DNA of 64,000 nucleotides from Bacteroidota bacterium (GTDB lineage: Bacteria; Bacteroidota; Ignavibacteria; UBA10030; UBA8401): NCBI GenBank assembly GCA_027622375.1, contig JAQCAB010000006.1:27514-91513 (forward strand), in the 5' to 3' direction. The position numbers and the translations under genes are program-made. Shown here one piece after another: positions 46,123-55,743 of this stretch (position 1 is its first letter; each line of letters starts with the position of its first letter). The notes beneath the pieces were generated by a model. That model saw only the letters and a list, made by a program, of their open reading frames with translations. It did no database searches and was not told the DNA's origin.

Positions 46123-48509
46123 AAATTATAATTTCAATATTTTTATTTTTTTGTATCACATTTTCACAAGAAAAATATTCTCAAATTAGAGTCGAGCTTT
46201 CACAAAATATTTCAATAAAAAAATTAGCTTCTCTCGGATTGGCAGTTGATCATACTTCAAGTAGAAAAAATCATTTTGTAGATTTCTTTATTAATTCAGA
46301 TGAAATGCAAATACTTGAAAATAATGGAATTCCCTTTTCAATAATTATCGACGACTGGAATAATTTTTACAATGAAAGACAAAAATCTGAATCAAAAGAA
46401 AAAACATTAATTCAATATTCATCTGAAATAATTAAAAACTTCCGATTTGGTTCAATGGGAGGATATTTTACTTTAAACGAAATTTATGCTGAATTAGATT
46501 CCATGAGAAAGTATTATCCAAATTTAATTTCTAAAAATGATACACTTGGATTTTCAGTCGAAAACAGACCAATAATTGGATTTAAGATTACAAACTTTTC
46601 ATCACAACATTTAAATAAACCAAAAGCATTTTACAACGCATTGCATCATGCACGCGAGCCTGAAGGAATGATGCAATTGATTTATTTTATTTGGTATTTG
46701 ATGGAAAATTTTGGAATTGATGAAGAATCAACAAACATTTTAAATAAGCGGGAATTATTTTTTGTGCTATGCGTAAATCCTGATGGTTATTTTTATAATC
46801 AAACTAAAAATCCAAATGGTGGCGGAATGTGGCGGAAGAACAGAAAATTAAATTCAGGAACAACTTACGGTGTAGATTTAAATCGTAATTATGGTTTTAA
46901 TTGGGGATTTAATGATGTTGGTTCAAGTCCGAATATGACAAGTGAAACCTATCGTGGCTTATCTCCTTTTTCGGAACCTGAAACAAAAGCAATTAGAGAT
47001 TTTGCAATCAAAAATAAATTTAATGTTGCGTTTAATACTCACACTTATAGTAATTTATTAATTTATCCTTGGGGTTATAATGACATTGAAACTGTTGATT
47101 CAATTTTGTTTCGATCCCTTGCGCAAGAGTTGATAAAGACAAATCGTTATTCATACGGAACTGGAATCCAAACTGTTGGTTACAATGTAAATGGTGACGC
47201 TGATGATTGGTTGTATGGTGATACAATTTCAAAACCAAAAGTAATTTCATATACACCTGAAATTGGAAATCATGTTGATTTATTTTGGCCAAAAAAAGAA
47301 AGAATATTGCCACTTTGTTTAGAAAATCTTTCAATGAATTTAAAAATGGCACATGCTGCAGGTGAGTTTATAAATGTAAAATTAATTTCTGTTGATGTAA
47401 TAAATGATTCAATTAAAGTTTCTATATTATTAAATAATATAGGTGCACAAAATATATCTGATAATTTTAATATTAAATTCAAAAATATATCTTCAATAAA
47501 ATATATAACCACTTCTGATTCTGTTATTTCGAATGCAAAATTAAACAAACCTATTAATTTATATTTTAAAATAAATGTTGATTGGTTTAAGGCAAATGGT
47601 CATACAACAAAAATATTTTTTAAGATAGATGGAAATGATGCAACTTCATTTGATACAATAAGTTTTAAACTCGGGAAACCTAAAATTATTTTTTCAGATT
47701 CCGCTGAAAATGGTTTAGTAAATTGGATTGCAACAGGCGATTGGAATACATCACCAATTGATAAATATTCTGGCCTATTTTCATTTACAGATAGCCCAAT
47801 TGGAATGAGTCAAAATAATTTTTCAACTTCTTTGACTTTAAAAAATTATATCAGCTTAACGCCTTTACAAAGTTCATCGATTTATTTTACTAGCGAGTTG
47901 CGTTTTTTTGCAAAATGGCATATTGAAGCAAGTTATGATTTTTTAAAAGTTCAAATTTCAACGGATAGCGGAAAAACTTGGCAATCTTTAAATGGAAAGT
48001 ACACACAACAAGCATCGGGAACTGCAAAACAAGTACCAATTTATTCTCCAGGTTATGACGGAATTATGCACAATTGGGTTGAAGAGGTAATTGACTTGCA
48101 ACAATTCGTACAAAAGCCGGCGATTAAAATTAGATTTTTGATGGAAACTGACGCTTATGAATCTTATGATGGATTTTATTTAGATAACATTTCAATTTTA
48201 GGTTACGAACAATATGTTGGAAGTGTAAATAATTTATTAATTCCAGATAAAATTACTTTGTATCAAAATTATCCAAATCCGTGGAATCCAAAAACAACAA
48301 TTAAATTTTATCTACCAAATAAAAATAATATAAAGCTTATTTTATATGACGTTTTAGGGCGTGAAGTAAAAGTTTTAACAAGTGGTGAATTTAATAAAGG
48401 TAATCATTCTATTAACTTGGATGGGAAAAACATTTCTTCTGGAATTTATTTTATACGACTTGAAGCTCATAATTATTTTTCAACTATAAAAACATTTTTA
48501 TCAAAATAG
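46119..48509 (+). CDS. T9SS-exported M14 zinc carboxypeptidase
   Basis: The 796-residue product has a signal peptide (MKIIISIFLFFCITFSQ) and a pro-region to about residue 110. The M14 domain spans about 120-410. Zinc ligands are in 'NALHHAREPEGMMQL' (HxxE) and 'FNTHTYSNLLIYPWGY'. 'YGVDLNRNYGFNWG' binds the substrate carboxylate, and the general-base Glu is in 'TPEIGNHVDLFWP'. A CARDB-like stretch lies near 420-510 and an immune-inhibitor-A/MAM-like beta domain near 525-700. The T9SS tail is 'LYQNYPNPWNPKTTIKFYL'. Probably a secreted nutrient-scavenging or envelope-processing peptidase. Coupled to the esterase by ATGA. Confidence 0.93.
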   Translation: MKIIISIFLFFCITFSQEKYSQIRVELSQNISIKKLASLGLAVDHTSSRKNHFVDFFINSDEMQILENNGIPFSIIIDDWNNFYNERQKSESKEKTLIQYSSEIIKNFRFGSMGGYFTLNEIYAELDSMRKYYPNLISKNDTLGFSVENRPIIGFKITNFSSQHLNKPKAFYNALHHAREPEGMMQLIYFIWYLMENFGIDEESTNILNKRELFFVLCVNPDGYFYNQTKNPNGGGMWRKNRKLNSGTTYGVDLNRNYGFNWGFNDVGSSPNMTSETYRGLSPFSEPETKAIRDFAIKNKFNVAFNTHTYSNLLIYPWGYNDIETVDSILFRSLAQELIKTNRYSYGTGIQTVGYNVNGDADDWLYGDTISKPKVISYTPEIGNHVDLFWPKKERILPLCLENLSMNLKMAHAAGEFINVKLISVDVINDSIKVSILLNNIGAQNISDNFNIKFKNISSIKYITTSDSVISNAKLNKPINLYFKINVDWFKANGHTTKIFFKIDGNDATSFDTISFKLGKPKIIFSDSAENGLVNWIATGDWNTSPIDKYSGLFSFTDSPIGMSQNNFSTSLTLKNYISLTPLQSSSIYFTSELRFFAKWHIEASYDFLKVQISTDSGKTWQSLNGKYTQQASGTAKQVPIYSPGYDGIMHNWVEEVIDLQQFVQKPAIKIRFLMETDAYESYDGFYLDNISILGYEQYVGSVNNLLIPDKITLYQNYPNPWNPKTTIKFYLPNKNNIKLILYDVLGREVKVLTSGEFNKGNHSINLDGKNISSGIYFIRLEAHNYFSTIKTFLSK

Positions 48510-48510
48510 A

Positions 48511-48996
48511 TTGAAAACATTATTTTTATTTTGTTTTATTTTTTCAATTAATTTGCTTTCACAAAATAAATCAATTGACTCATTAAAAGATGGAGATCAA
48601 ATAATTTTAGAAGATTTTGAAAAATCTTTTAGCCCGATTCTTTATGATCATTCATTTAAGATTTTACCGAACAGAATGCCAACTAATATTTTGGATGATG
48701 AAATAACTGGAACATCTGAAGTAATTAAAATGGATACAGTTCGAGGTTTTAGAATTCAATTAATTACTACAGAAGATTATAATCAAGCTCTAAAATTAAA
48801 ATCGTATGTAAATATTTTGGATTCGTTAATTAATATTTATGTTTTGTTTGACGCACCAAATCATAAAGTTAGAATTGGAAATTTTAAAACTCGTTCTGAA
48901 GCAAATTTATATTTATCAAATTTAAAATCATCAGGATTTAATGATGCTTGGATTGTTCAAGATAGAATTATCATTGAACGAAAAATAAAAAAATAA
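48511..48996 (+). CDS. SPOR-domain protein
   Basis: The 161-residue product starts at a TTG one base after the M14 stop and opens with a signal peptide (LKTLFLFCFIFSINLLSQ). The C-terminal half (about 80-158) is a SPOR fold: 'GFRIQLITTEDYNQALKLKS' and 'HKVRIGNFKTRSEANLYLSN'. SPOR domains bind glycan strands lacking stem peptides at division or remodelling sites. No other domain is present. No ATG is available nearby, so the TTG start is taken. Convergent with the Ig-like lipoprotein gene, with one base between stops and no visible terminator. Confidence 0.85.
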   Translation: MKTLFLFCFIFSINLLSQNKSIDSLKDGDQIILEDFEKSFSPILYDHSFKILPNRMPTNILDDEITGTSEVIKMDTVRGFRIQLITTEDYNQALKLKSYVNILDSLINIYVLFDAPNHKVRIGNFKTRSEANLYLSNLKSSGFNDAWIVQDRIIIERKIKK

Positions 48997-48997
48997 T

Positions 48998-50635
48998 TTA
49001 AGGGAAGTTAATATTCACTCCATCAATTGGCCATCTTGGTCTAATTCTGAGAGTATCGGGATAAAAAACATATTTTTCTGATGGTGTAAATGGAATAATT
49101 TTACCTTTATCAAATCTTCCATTTAAATTTTTATCGCAATAAGCAAAAAGTGAAATATTTCCAGGCTCAATATTTTCAATATTAAATTGTTTACCTCTCT
49201 TAGTTAAAAATATATTTTGAGCTTTGTATTTAATGGCATCAATTTTTGAGATTTGAAGAATATAATTTAATGTACTGTCAGTATTTTGTGAATTTATAAT
49301 TCCTGAAATACTTCCACGATTTTCAATTTCCGTTGTTGTAAATTTAAATTTATAAAGTGAATCCATTTTTAATTCAAAATAATATTTATTATTTGAACTC
49401 AATTTTGTTTTTGGAGAAATGTAAATTGTCCCTCCATTTATATCAATATTTACCGGAATTATAATACTATCAATTGAAATCAACTTGTAATCTATTTTAG
49501 CAATCTCTTTATTAATAATATTATCAAAAGTAAATTTTAAAATTGGATCTAATAGCTGTAAATAATTTGTGTCTCCCAAAGTTGAATAAATTAATTGATT
49601 TCTATATTTAAATATTTTTTTACTCCCAGTAATTCTTACAATACCATTTTCGGGTTTTAACATATTATCTTTTAGATCCAATATATTTCTCACTTGTAAG
49701 ATGTACGAGTTACTATTTAAATTTTCTGTAACAATAATCCCCTCATTTGCTTCTTCAGTTATAAAAATTAAACCCAATATTTTTTTATTTGCATTAGTTA
49801 TTGTGTCAATTACATTTAACTTTTCAATATTTATGGAAGAAGTTTTTACAGCTTCAGAAAATATAATTTTAATTCTTGTTTCATCTAAAAATTGCGCTGA
49901 AATTAATCTTGGTGGAGTAATATCATCTTTTTCTAAAGTAAAATTTAAAATATTTACTGTTGAATCGTTTTGAAAAATTCCAACATCATTAGTTGGGATT
50001 CCAATTGCATCAACTTCAACATCGTATTTCAAATTTCTATATTCATCTTTAAAACAAAATATGCGGTAGTTACCGGCTGATAAATTTAAGAATTGATAAT
50101 TTCCCCATCTCCCAGTTTGAGTGATATAATCTGGAATTATTTTAGATGGATCAATTTGATCATTTTTATTTAAAAGTTTATAAGCACCTACTATAATTCC
50201 ATCTGATTTTTCATAAAAAATTTTTCCAATAATTTTTCCTTTATCAATATTATTTCCGGTTGAAAAAGAATAATTGAATGATTCCCCCATTCTATTTCTA
50301 TTATTTAAATCAACAATATCTGTGCCAAACGAAATTGAATAAGTAGTATTTTTTTTTAAGTTGTCAGTAAATTGAATTGCTATTTCAGTTCCATTCCATA
50401 AATATTCAATTTTTCCCGGAATGGGCGAAATAAAAATTGATTCTTCAACCGATCGCTTATCAACATATTCAGAAAACTCAAAATAAATTTTATTTAAATT
50501 AAAATTTGTGCCATTATTCGGGAAAGATGAACTGATAATCATGGGAGAATCAAAATCAATTGCACCACCATCAGGTGGAATTTGGCCTGCGCAACCAGCA
50601 ATTAAAATCAAACTAAAATAGAAAGTTAACTTCAT
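48998..50635 (-). CDS. Ig-like (Big_5/SbsA-type) lipoprotein
   Basis: The 545-residue product has a lipoprotein signal ('LILIAGC', Cys near residue 15) followed by 'AGQIPPDGGAIDFDSPMI'. A Big_5-type Ig domain comes first at about 30-125 ('KIYFEFSEYVDKRSVEESIF', 'TTYSISFGTDIVDLNNRNRM'), then a carboxypeptidase-regulatory-like repeat (about 135-210). A second Ig domain ('DETRIKIIFSEAVKTSSINI') and more beta sheet follow, and the C-terminus ends 'RPRWPIDGVNINFP'. Proteins with this 'C-A-x-I-x-P-x-G-G' start and order are common in Bacteroidota and related groups, without known function. Likely anchored in the outer membrane. Divergent from the PorV-like gene. Confidence 0.85.
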   Translation of the reverse strand: MKLTFYFSLILIAGCAGQIPPDGGAIDFDSPMIISSSFPNNGTNFNLNKIYFEFSEYVDKRSVEESIFISPIPGKIEYLWNGTEIAIQFTDNLKKNTTYSISFGTDIVDLNNRNRMGESFNYSFSTGNNIDKGKIIGKIFYEKSDGIIVGAYKLLNKNDQIDPSKIIPDYITQTGRWGNYQFLNLSAGNYRIFCFKDEYRNLKYDVEVDAIGIPTNDVGIFQNDSTVNILNFTLEKDDITPPRLISAQFLDETRIKIIFSEAVKTSSINIEKLNVIDTITNANKKILGLIFITEEANEGIIVTENLNSNSYILQVRNILDLKDNMLKPENGIVRITGSKKIFKYRNQLIYSTLGDTNYLQLLDPILKFTFDNIINKEIAKIDYKLISIDSIIIPVNIDINGGTIYISPKTKLSSNNKYYFELKMDSLYKFKFTTTEIENRGSISGIINSQNTDSTLNYILQISKIDAIKYKAQNIFLTKRGKQFNIENIEPGNISLFAYCDKNLNGRFDKGKIIPFTPSEKYVFYPDTLRIRPRWPIDGVNINFP

Positions 50636-50713
50636 TTTCTGAAAACTACGCAGATTAATTTATATTTAGAAGTAAAACTTTGTATTTGAGGTTCTCTTTT
50701 AATAAATTTTTAG

Positions 50714-51640
50714 ATGAAATATTTAGTTTTACTATTTTTAATGGCACCAGATTTATTTTCAAACTCACCAACTTATTTATTTTTACGAAGCGACATAAGT
50801 GCTCGAGCTGCTGCACTGGGTGGTAGTTTTGTATCTGCTAAAAATGATCCAAATGGAATTTTTTATAATCCCTCTTTAATTTCTACAATTGATAAAGAAA
50901 AATTTTCTTTTGGGTACTCATCTTATTTAACAGATTTAAAAACTACACATTTTAGTTTCAACAAAAATTATGACTCGCTAAATGATTTTGGGCTTGGAAT
51001 TATTTACAATTCTTATGGCGATTTTATTGAGAAAGATGAATTTAATAATGAACTGGGAATATTTTCGGCAAGCGATTTAGTTTTGATAACTTCTTATTCG
51101 TACAAACTTGAAGAAAATTTATTTGTCGGAGTTTCATCAAAATTTATAAATAGTACAATTGCAAATTATAAATCAAGCGCAATCGCAGTAGACTGCGGAA
51201 TTTATTATTTCCTTCCCGGAAGTAATCCATTAACATTTGGAGCAAGTATTCAAAATTTTGGAAAACAAATTAAATCTTACAACACTACAAAAGAGGATTT
51301 GCCATTTGATATTAAAATTGGAATGACTATAAAGCCTGAACATTTACCCATGGATATAAATTTAAATTTTAACAAAATAAATGAAGATCAAAAAAATGAT
51401 TTGGATCGACTTCGTTATTTTTCAATTGGTGGAGAGTTTACAATGAGTGCTTCTTTAAAATTTAGATTTGGATATAATAATGAAAAACGAAAAGATTTAA
51501 AACTTGGAACTTCATCCGATATGGCTGGATTTTCATTCGGATTTGGATTTGCAAAAGAAACTTACATTATTGATTACGCATATTCATCTTTGGGAAAAAT
51601 CGGAGAAGTAAATCGGATTAATTTAAGTTTAATTTTTTAA
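50714..51640 (+). CDS. PorV/PorQ-family outer-membrane protein
   Basis: The 308-residue product has a short signal peptide (MKYLVLLFLMAPDLFS) and then the family hallmark 'SARAAALGGSFVSAKNDPNG' with 'IFYNPSLIS'. Alternating beta strands run to an aromatic C-terminus ('RINLSLIF'). PorV and PorQ are T9SS barrel partners that shuttle cargo to the attachment complex. This protein may be one of them or a related UPF0164 barrel, and I cannot separate these from sequence alone. It is a single plus-strand gene whose 3' end overlaps the convergent ZIP gene by 12 bases. Confidence 0.83.
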   Translation: MKYLVLLFLMAPDLFSNSPTYLFLRSDISARAAALGGSFVSAKNDPNGIFYNPSLISTIDKEKFSFGYSSYLTDLKTTHFSFNKNYDSLNDFGLGIIYNSYGDFIEKDEFNNELGIFSASDLVLITSYSYKLEENLFVGVSSKFINSTIANYKSSAIAVDCGIYYFLPGSNPLTFGASIQNFGKQIKSYNTTKEDLPFDIKIGMTIKPEHLPMDINLNFNKINEDQKNDLDRLRYFSIGGEFTMSASLKFRFGYNNEKRKDLKLGTSSDMAGFSFGFGFAKETYIIDYAYSSLGKIGEVNRINLSLIF

Positions 51641-52390
51641 ACCAAATTCAATTAATTCTTTGCTGATATAAAAAAGCAACATTCCAACAAAAACAATAAT
51701 TGGTGTAATTCTGTTTTCGCTTCTGTTTACTTCTGGGATTAAATCACTTCCACCAATATAAAGTGCATTGCCAGCAGAAAAAGCAAAAATATATCCCAAA
51801 TAAGTTGTATTGAATGATGAAATAAAAAATACTGTAATAATTCCCAAAAGTGTTCCTGATGAGACAAATATAATTGTTCGCATAATTACAGAAACTGATT
51901 CAGTTGCTTTGCTCATTATTGTTGCAACTGTTAATCCTTCAGGAAATTTGTGAAGAATAATTCCGATAAACACAGCGATTCCGACTGCAAAATTAAATTG
52001 AAGAGCTGATGAAATCATAAATCCATCAAAAAAAGCATGAATAAATAATCCAGTTGAGGTGGAAAATCCAACAAATTTATTTACGTTAATTTTATCATGA
52101 TGTGTTTCCTCTCCAAAATGCAAATGCCCGACAACTGTGTGTTCAAAAAAATGCATCGCACTAAAACCAAATAAAATCCATAAACTTGCATTTGCAAAAG
52201 ATATTTCATTAAAACTTAATGGAATTAGTTCAATTATAACAAGTGCGATCAAAAATCCTGAACCGAGAGCCAAAAAATATTCATTAGAAATTTGAAACCA
52301 TTTTCTTTTTTTAACTACAAGCCAACCGCCAAATATTTCTGCAGCCATTGCCAGTAATCCTAAAAGTATTATGGTAATTTTTACACTCAT
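51629..52390 (-). CDS. ZIP-family metal transporter
   Basis: The 253-residue product has about eight membrane helices. The metal path is shown by 'GLFIHAFFDGFMISSALQF' (H..D) and 'IILHKFPEGLTVATIMSKA' (H..EG), both in the right helices. A His-containing loop ('EHTVVGHLHFGEETHHDK') between helices III and IV is typical of zinc binding. It imports zinc, iron or manganese; selectivity is not deducible. It is the last gene of the rmlA-glyS run, 18 bases after the TPR gene. Confidence 0.93.
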   Translation of the reverse strand: MSVKITIILLGLLAMAAEIFGGWLVVKKRKWFQISNEYFLALGSGFLIALVIIELIPLSFNEISFANASLWILFGFSAMHFFEHTVVGHLHFGEETHHDKINVNKFVGFSTSTGLFIHAFFDGFMISSALQFNFAVGIAVFIGIILHKFPEGLTVATIMSKATESVSVIMRTIIFVSSGTLLGIITVFFISSFNTTYLGYIFAFSAGNALYIGGSDLIPEVNRSENRITPIIVFVGMLLFYISKELIEFGLKN

Positions 52391-52408
52391 ATCCGAAATT
52401 AAGAATTA

Positions 52409-53554
52409 TTAATTTATGTTACGAATAAATTGTTCTGCTTTTTTATGCGAACCATCGTAATCTGGGAAACTTAATATTTTGTTATACTGGTCAATTGCAA
52501 ATTTTCTTTTTTTCTGACGATCGTAAATCATTCCTATTTTTAAATTTGATTGAATCATAAATCCAGATGGTCCTTCTTTATCAAGTGAACGTGATAACTT
52601 ATCAGAATTGTAAAAATATTTTAATGCTTTGCTAAGATCATTTTCATCCATCCAGAATGTTCCCAAATAATAATTTGCTTCGCGTTGAATATATTTTTTT
52701 GCCTCTTCTGGAATTTCTTTTACAGTTTCCGTTAATTTTAAGATTTCAGAAAATGTTTTAAAATATTTATCACGTTGACCTAATAAAATTTGATTTCGAC
52801 CAATGTATCTCTTGAATTGTGTATTTTTTGGAAACTCATTACTCAATTCTTCAGCATACTTTAATGATGTTGGGTAATCTTTTTCGAATTGTAAATAAAG
52901 TTGCATCAAAAAATATTTTGCTTCATACTTTGCAAATTGAGCTTTTTTGGATGCAGAGTTCAACATTTCAATTCCATTTTTTTTATTTCCTTTTGGGAAA
53001 AAAATCATAACAGGTTTTACAATTGGATATTCTTCAGGAATTACAAATGCATAATAATTATAAATTCCAATCCCAAGTAAAATATCTTGATTTGTTGGTG
53101 CGACTTTAAATGCATGTTGAACTATTGGTAATGCAATCCGTCCATCATTTGCTGCAGAAAACCATTCGCGACGGTTAACTCTTAATCTGCCTCGATATCC
53201 GATTGATCCACCTTTAAAAAACAGTGCAGAAACATCATCCCGATTTTTTTTAAGCAAATCATCACACATTTCAATGACATGATTTATTTTTTTATAAAAA
53301 ACTTCATCATGAGATTTATCATCTATGTATAATAACAACTTCCACCAATCAACCATTGCATCAAAAAAATATCCTGATGGATGACTTGGATAATTTTTAA
53401 TTACATCTTTAAAATTTTTTTCAGCTTGCTCAAATTCAAGATTGTAAACATGCTTTATCCCATTATTTATTAACTTATTAAACTCATTATCGTAAATCCA
53501 TTGCGAAAACGAATTATTAACAAAAAATAAAATAAGTAGTAATAATTTTTTCAT
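52409..53554 (-). CDS. Secreted TPR protein
   Basis: The 381-residue product has a signal peptide (MKKLLLLILFFVNNSFS) and TPR-like helices throughout: 'HVYNLEFEQAEKNFKDVIKN', 'YFLMQLYLQFEKDYPTSLKY' and 'KIGMIYDRQKKRKFAIDQYN'. A less regular middle (about 100-200) includes 'INVRREWFSAANDGRIALP'-like charged and aromatic segments. Similar periplasmic TPR proteins occur across Bacteroidota and Ignavibacteria without assigned function. It overlaps the CAAX-type protease stop as ATGA, so the two may work together. Confidence 0.8.
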   Translation of the reverse strand: MKKLLLLILFFVNNSFSQWIYDNEFNKLINNGIKHVYNLEFEQAEKNFKDVIKNYPSHPSGYFFDAMVDWWKLLLYIDDKSHDEVFYKKINHVIEMCDDLLKKNRDDVSALFFKGGSIGYRGRLRVNRREWFSAANDGRIALPIVQHAFKVAPTNQDILLGIGIYNYYAFVIPEEYPIVKPVMIFFPKGNKKNGIEMLNSASKKAQFAKYEAKYFLMQLYLQFEKDYPTSLKYAEELSNEFPKNTQFKRYIGRNQILLGQRDKYFKTFSEILKLTETVKEIPEEAKKYIQREANYYLGTFWMDENDLSKALKYFYNSDKLSRSLDKEGPSGFMIQSNLKIGMIYDRQKKRKFAIDQYNKILSFPDYDGSHKKAEQFIRNIN

Positions 53555-54384
53555 TTATCAGATTTTTTAAGAAGATAGAAAGTTAGTAAAGCTCCAATAA
53601 TAATTCCAATTGTACCTATTAATCCACCTTCGGGACCAAAATTTCCTCCTGTAAACCATTCTGGACCAAATATCAAATTAATTCCAGGTTGATAATTTTC
53701 AAACTTAATTCCACTTACTATAAATGAATATTTATATGCAAGCGAATAATTCCATCCAACATGTAACATAATTGTAATCCACAAAGTTTTACTTAAAATT
53801 CTAGCAATAGCAAACCAAATTCCTCCTAAAAAAATATTTATAAATGCAAAAACCGACATTGATGGATTAAATAAATGAGAGGCTGAAAATAAAATTGAAG
53901 TTATAATTACAGCAGTTGTTTTATTTGTAGTTGTTATCAATTCTTGAAATACAACTCCACGAAATAATAATTCCTCAAGTATTGCACTATTTAAAAAAAT
54001 TATGAAAGAAAAAAAAGATAAGTTTATTATATATGTAAAATCATAATTTTTTGAAATATAAATTGAAAAACTTGCAATATTTAGAATTAGATAAATAATA
54101 GTGACTGAAATAGCACTACTTAAAAAACCAATTAAAAAATATTTTAATTTTTTAATTGAAAGATTTAATCCAAGTTCAGAATATGGTTTTTGGAAAATTT
54201 TTAAACATAAAAATGAGACTCCTAAAATTAATAAGTTTTGGAGTAATTGTATTATTATAAAATTTTCACCAAAAATAAAATTATAAAGCAGAAAATATGG
54301 TGACCCAAAAAATGTACCATAAATAATTAAACAACAAAAAATAAATTTAAAAACTTGAATTAATTTTGGAGATAAATTATTCAG
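53551..54384 (-). CDS. CPBP (CAAX-type) intramembrane protease with a CTG start
   Basis: The track shows only 53551-53940 from a TTG, but that start lies after the active-site motif. The same frame is open back to a TGA at 54388-54390. The full protein of about 277 residues has roughly eight membrane helices, the catalytic 'NSAILEELLFRGVVFQEL' (EExxxR), 'TSILFSASHLFN' and 'IMLHVGWNYSLA', the CPBP metal/active-site set. No ATG, GTG or TTG occurs in frame upstream. CTG at 54384, nine bases after the glyS stop, would give LNNLSPKLIQVFKF, a sensible N-terminus. Either CTG initiates or an ATG was mutated or misread. CPBP enzymes cleave membrane peptides; this one's target is unknown. Confidence 0.78.
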   Translation of the reverse strand: MNNLSPKLIQVFKFIFCCLIIYGTFFGSPYFLLYNFIFGENFIIIQLLQNLLILGVSFLCLKIFQKPYSELGLNLSIKKLKYFLIGFLSSAISVTIIYLILNIASFSIYISKNYDFTYIINLSFFSFIIFLNSAILEELLFRGVVFQELITTTNKTTAVIITSILFSASHLFNPSMSVFAFINIFLGGIWFAIARILSKTLWITIMLHVGWNYSLAYKYSFIVSGIKFENYQPGINLIFGPEWFTGGNFGPEGGLIGTIGIIIGALLTFYLLKKSDK

Positions 54385-54393
54385 CTTTCAGTC

Positions 54394-55743
54394 TCACAAG
54401 CCGGCATTAAATAAATAATTTGAAATTTTATCAGAAGAAATTCTTGTTTGCTTCATTGAATCTCTTTCCCGAATAGTTACTGAATCATCTTTCATTGTGT
54501 CAGAATCAATTGTAACACAAAATGGCGTTCCAATTTCATCTTGTCTTCGATATCTTCTGCCGATTGCTCCGCTATCATCATAAAAAGTTTTATAATTTTT
54601 TTGAAGTTCATCCGAAATTTGTTTTGCTTTCTCGTCCATACCATCTCTGTTTACAAGTGGCAAAACTGCAATTTTTATTGGCGCAATTTTTGGATGAAGT
54701 TTTAAAACAACTCTTTTATCTTCTTTTCCATCTGCTGTCGGTGCTAATTCCTCTTCGTAAGCTGCGCATAAAAATGCCATAAAAGATCTGCTTGCGCCAG
54801 CGGATGTTTCAATTACAAATGGAGTAAATTTTTCTTTTGTTGATTCATCAAAATATTTTAAACTTTTTCCGGAATACTCTTCATGTTGCGACAAATCAAA
54901 ATCGGTTCTATTATGAATCCCTTCAATTTCTCCCCAACCAAATGGAAATTCAAATTCTATATCAAATGCGTTTTTTGCATAATGAGCTAATTTTTCATGC
55001 TTACGCCATTGTAATTTATTCTGATTTATTCCGTGATCGATGAACCAATTCATCCTTTCATCTTTCCAATAATCAAACCATTTTTCATCATCACCAGGTT
55101 TTACAAAATATTGCATTTCCATTTGTTCAAATTCTCTTGTACGAAAAAGAAAATTTTTAGTATTGATTTCATTTCTAAAAGCTTTTCCAACTTGAGCAAT
55201 CCCGAATGGAATTTTTTGGCGAGATGAACTTTGGATATTTAAAAAGTTAGTAAAAATTCCTTGCGCAGTTTCTGGTCGGATGTAAACTACAGCGCTCGAA
55301 TCTTCAACCGGTCCAACAAAAGTTTTAAACATTAGATTAAAAGTTCGAGGTTCTGTAAATTTATTTTCTTGTTGACATTTAATTGCTTTTCTACCTTGAA
55401 AGGCTTTATTTGCGCACATTTCTTCTTCAATGGTATCAACTCTAAAACGGGCTTTGCAATCTTTACAATCAACCATCGGATCACTAAAATTTGCAACATG
55501 GCCAGATGCTTCCCAAACTTTTGGATGCATTAAAATTGAAGCATCAACACCTTCAATATCTTTTCTAAAAGTCATCGATTTCCACCACGATTGTTTGATG
55601 TTATTCAACATTTCAACTCCCAAAGGACCAAAATCCCAGCAACCATTTATTCCGCCATAAATTTCGCTTGATTGAAAAACAAAACCACGCCTTTTTGCAA
55701 GAGATACAATTTTTTCTAAAATATTATTCTTTTCGTTCGCCAT
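54394..55743 (-). CDS. glyS: Glycyl-tRNA synthetase (dimeric class II type)
   Basis: The 449-residue product is the single-chain alpha2 type rather than the GlyQ/GlyS tetramer. It opens '[19 protein letters not shown]' and '[20 protein letters not shown]'. Class II motifs include '[14 protein letters not shown]' and '[14 protein letters not shown]', '[13 protein letters not shown]', and '[20 protein letters not shown]' for motif 3. An anticodon-binding domain ends the protein. The Cys pair 'DCKDCK' is present, but the second CxxC of the usual zinc knuckle is reduced to one Cys ('[12 protein letters not shown]'). It starts directly after the small membrane protein gene and is followed by the protease gene. 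Confidence 0.96.
   Translation of the reverse strand: MANEKNNILEKIVSLAKRRGFVFQSSEIYGGINGCWDFGPLGVEMLNNIKQSWWKSMTFRKDIEGVDASILMHPKVWEASGHVANFSDPMVDCKDCKARFRVDTIEEEMCANKAFQGRKAIKCQQENKFTEPRTFNLMFKTFVGPVEDSSAVVYIRPETAQGIFTNFLNIQSSSRQKIPFGIAQVGKAFRNEINTKNFLFRTREFEQMEMQYFVKPGDDEKWFDYWKDERMNWFIDHGINQNKLQWRKHEKLAHYAKNAFDIEFEFPFGWGEIEGIHNRTDFDLSQHEEYSGKSLKYFDESTKEKFTPFVIETSAGASRSFMAFLCAAYEEELAPTADGKEDKRVVLKLHPKIAPIKIAVLPLVNRDGMDEKAKQISDELQKNYKTFYDDSGAIGRRYRRQDEIGTPFCVTIDSDTMKDDSVTIRERDSMKQTRISSDKISNYLFNAGL

Noticed and set aside
53551-53940. 129-residue ORF from TTG as a complete gene
   Set aside because: The open frame continues 444 bases upstream and contains the protease active-site motif, so this TTG cannot be the true start.
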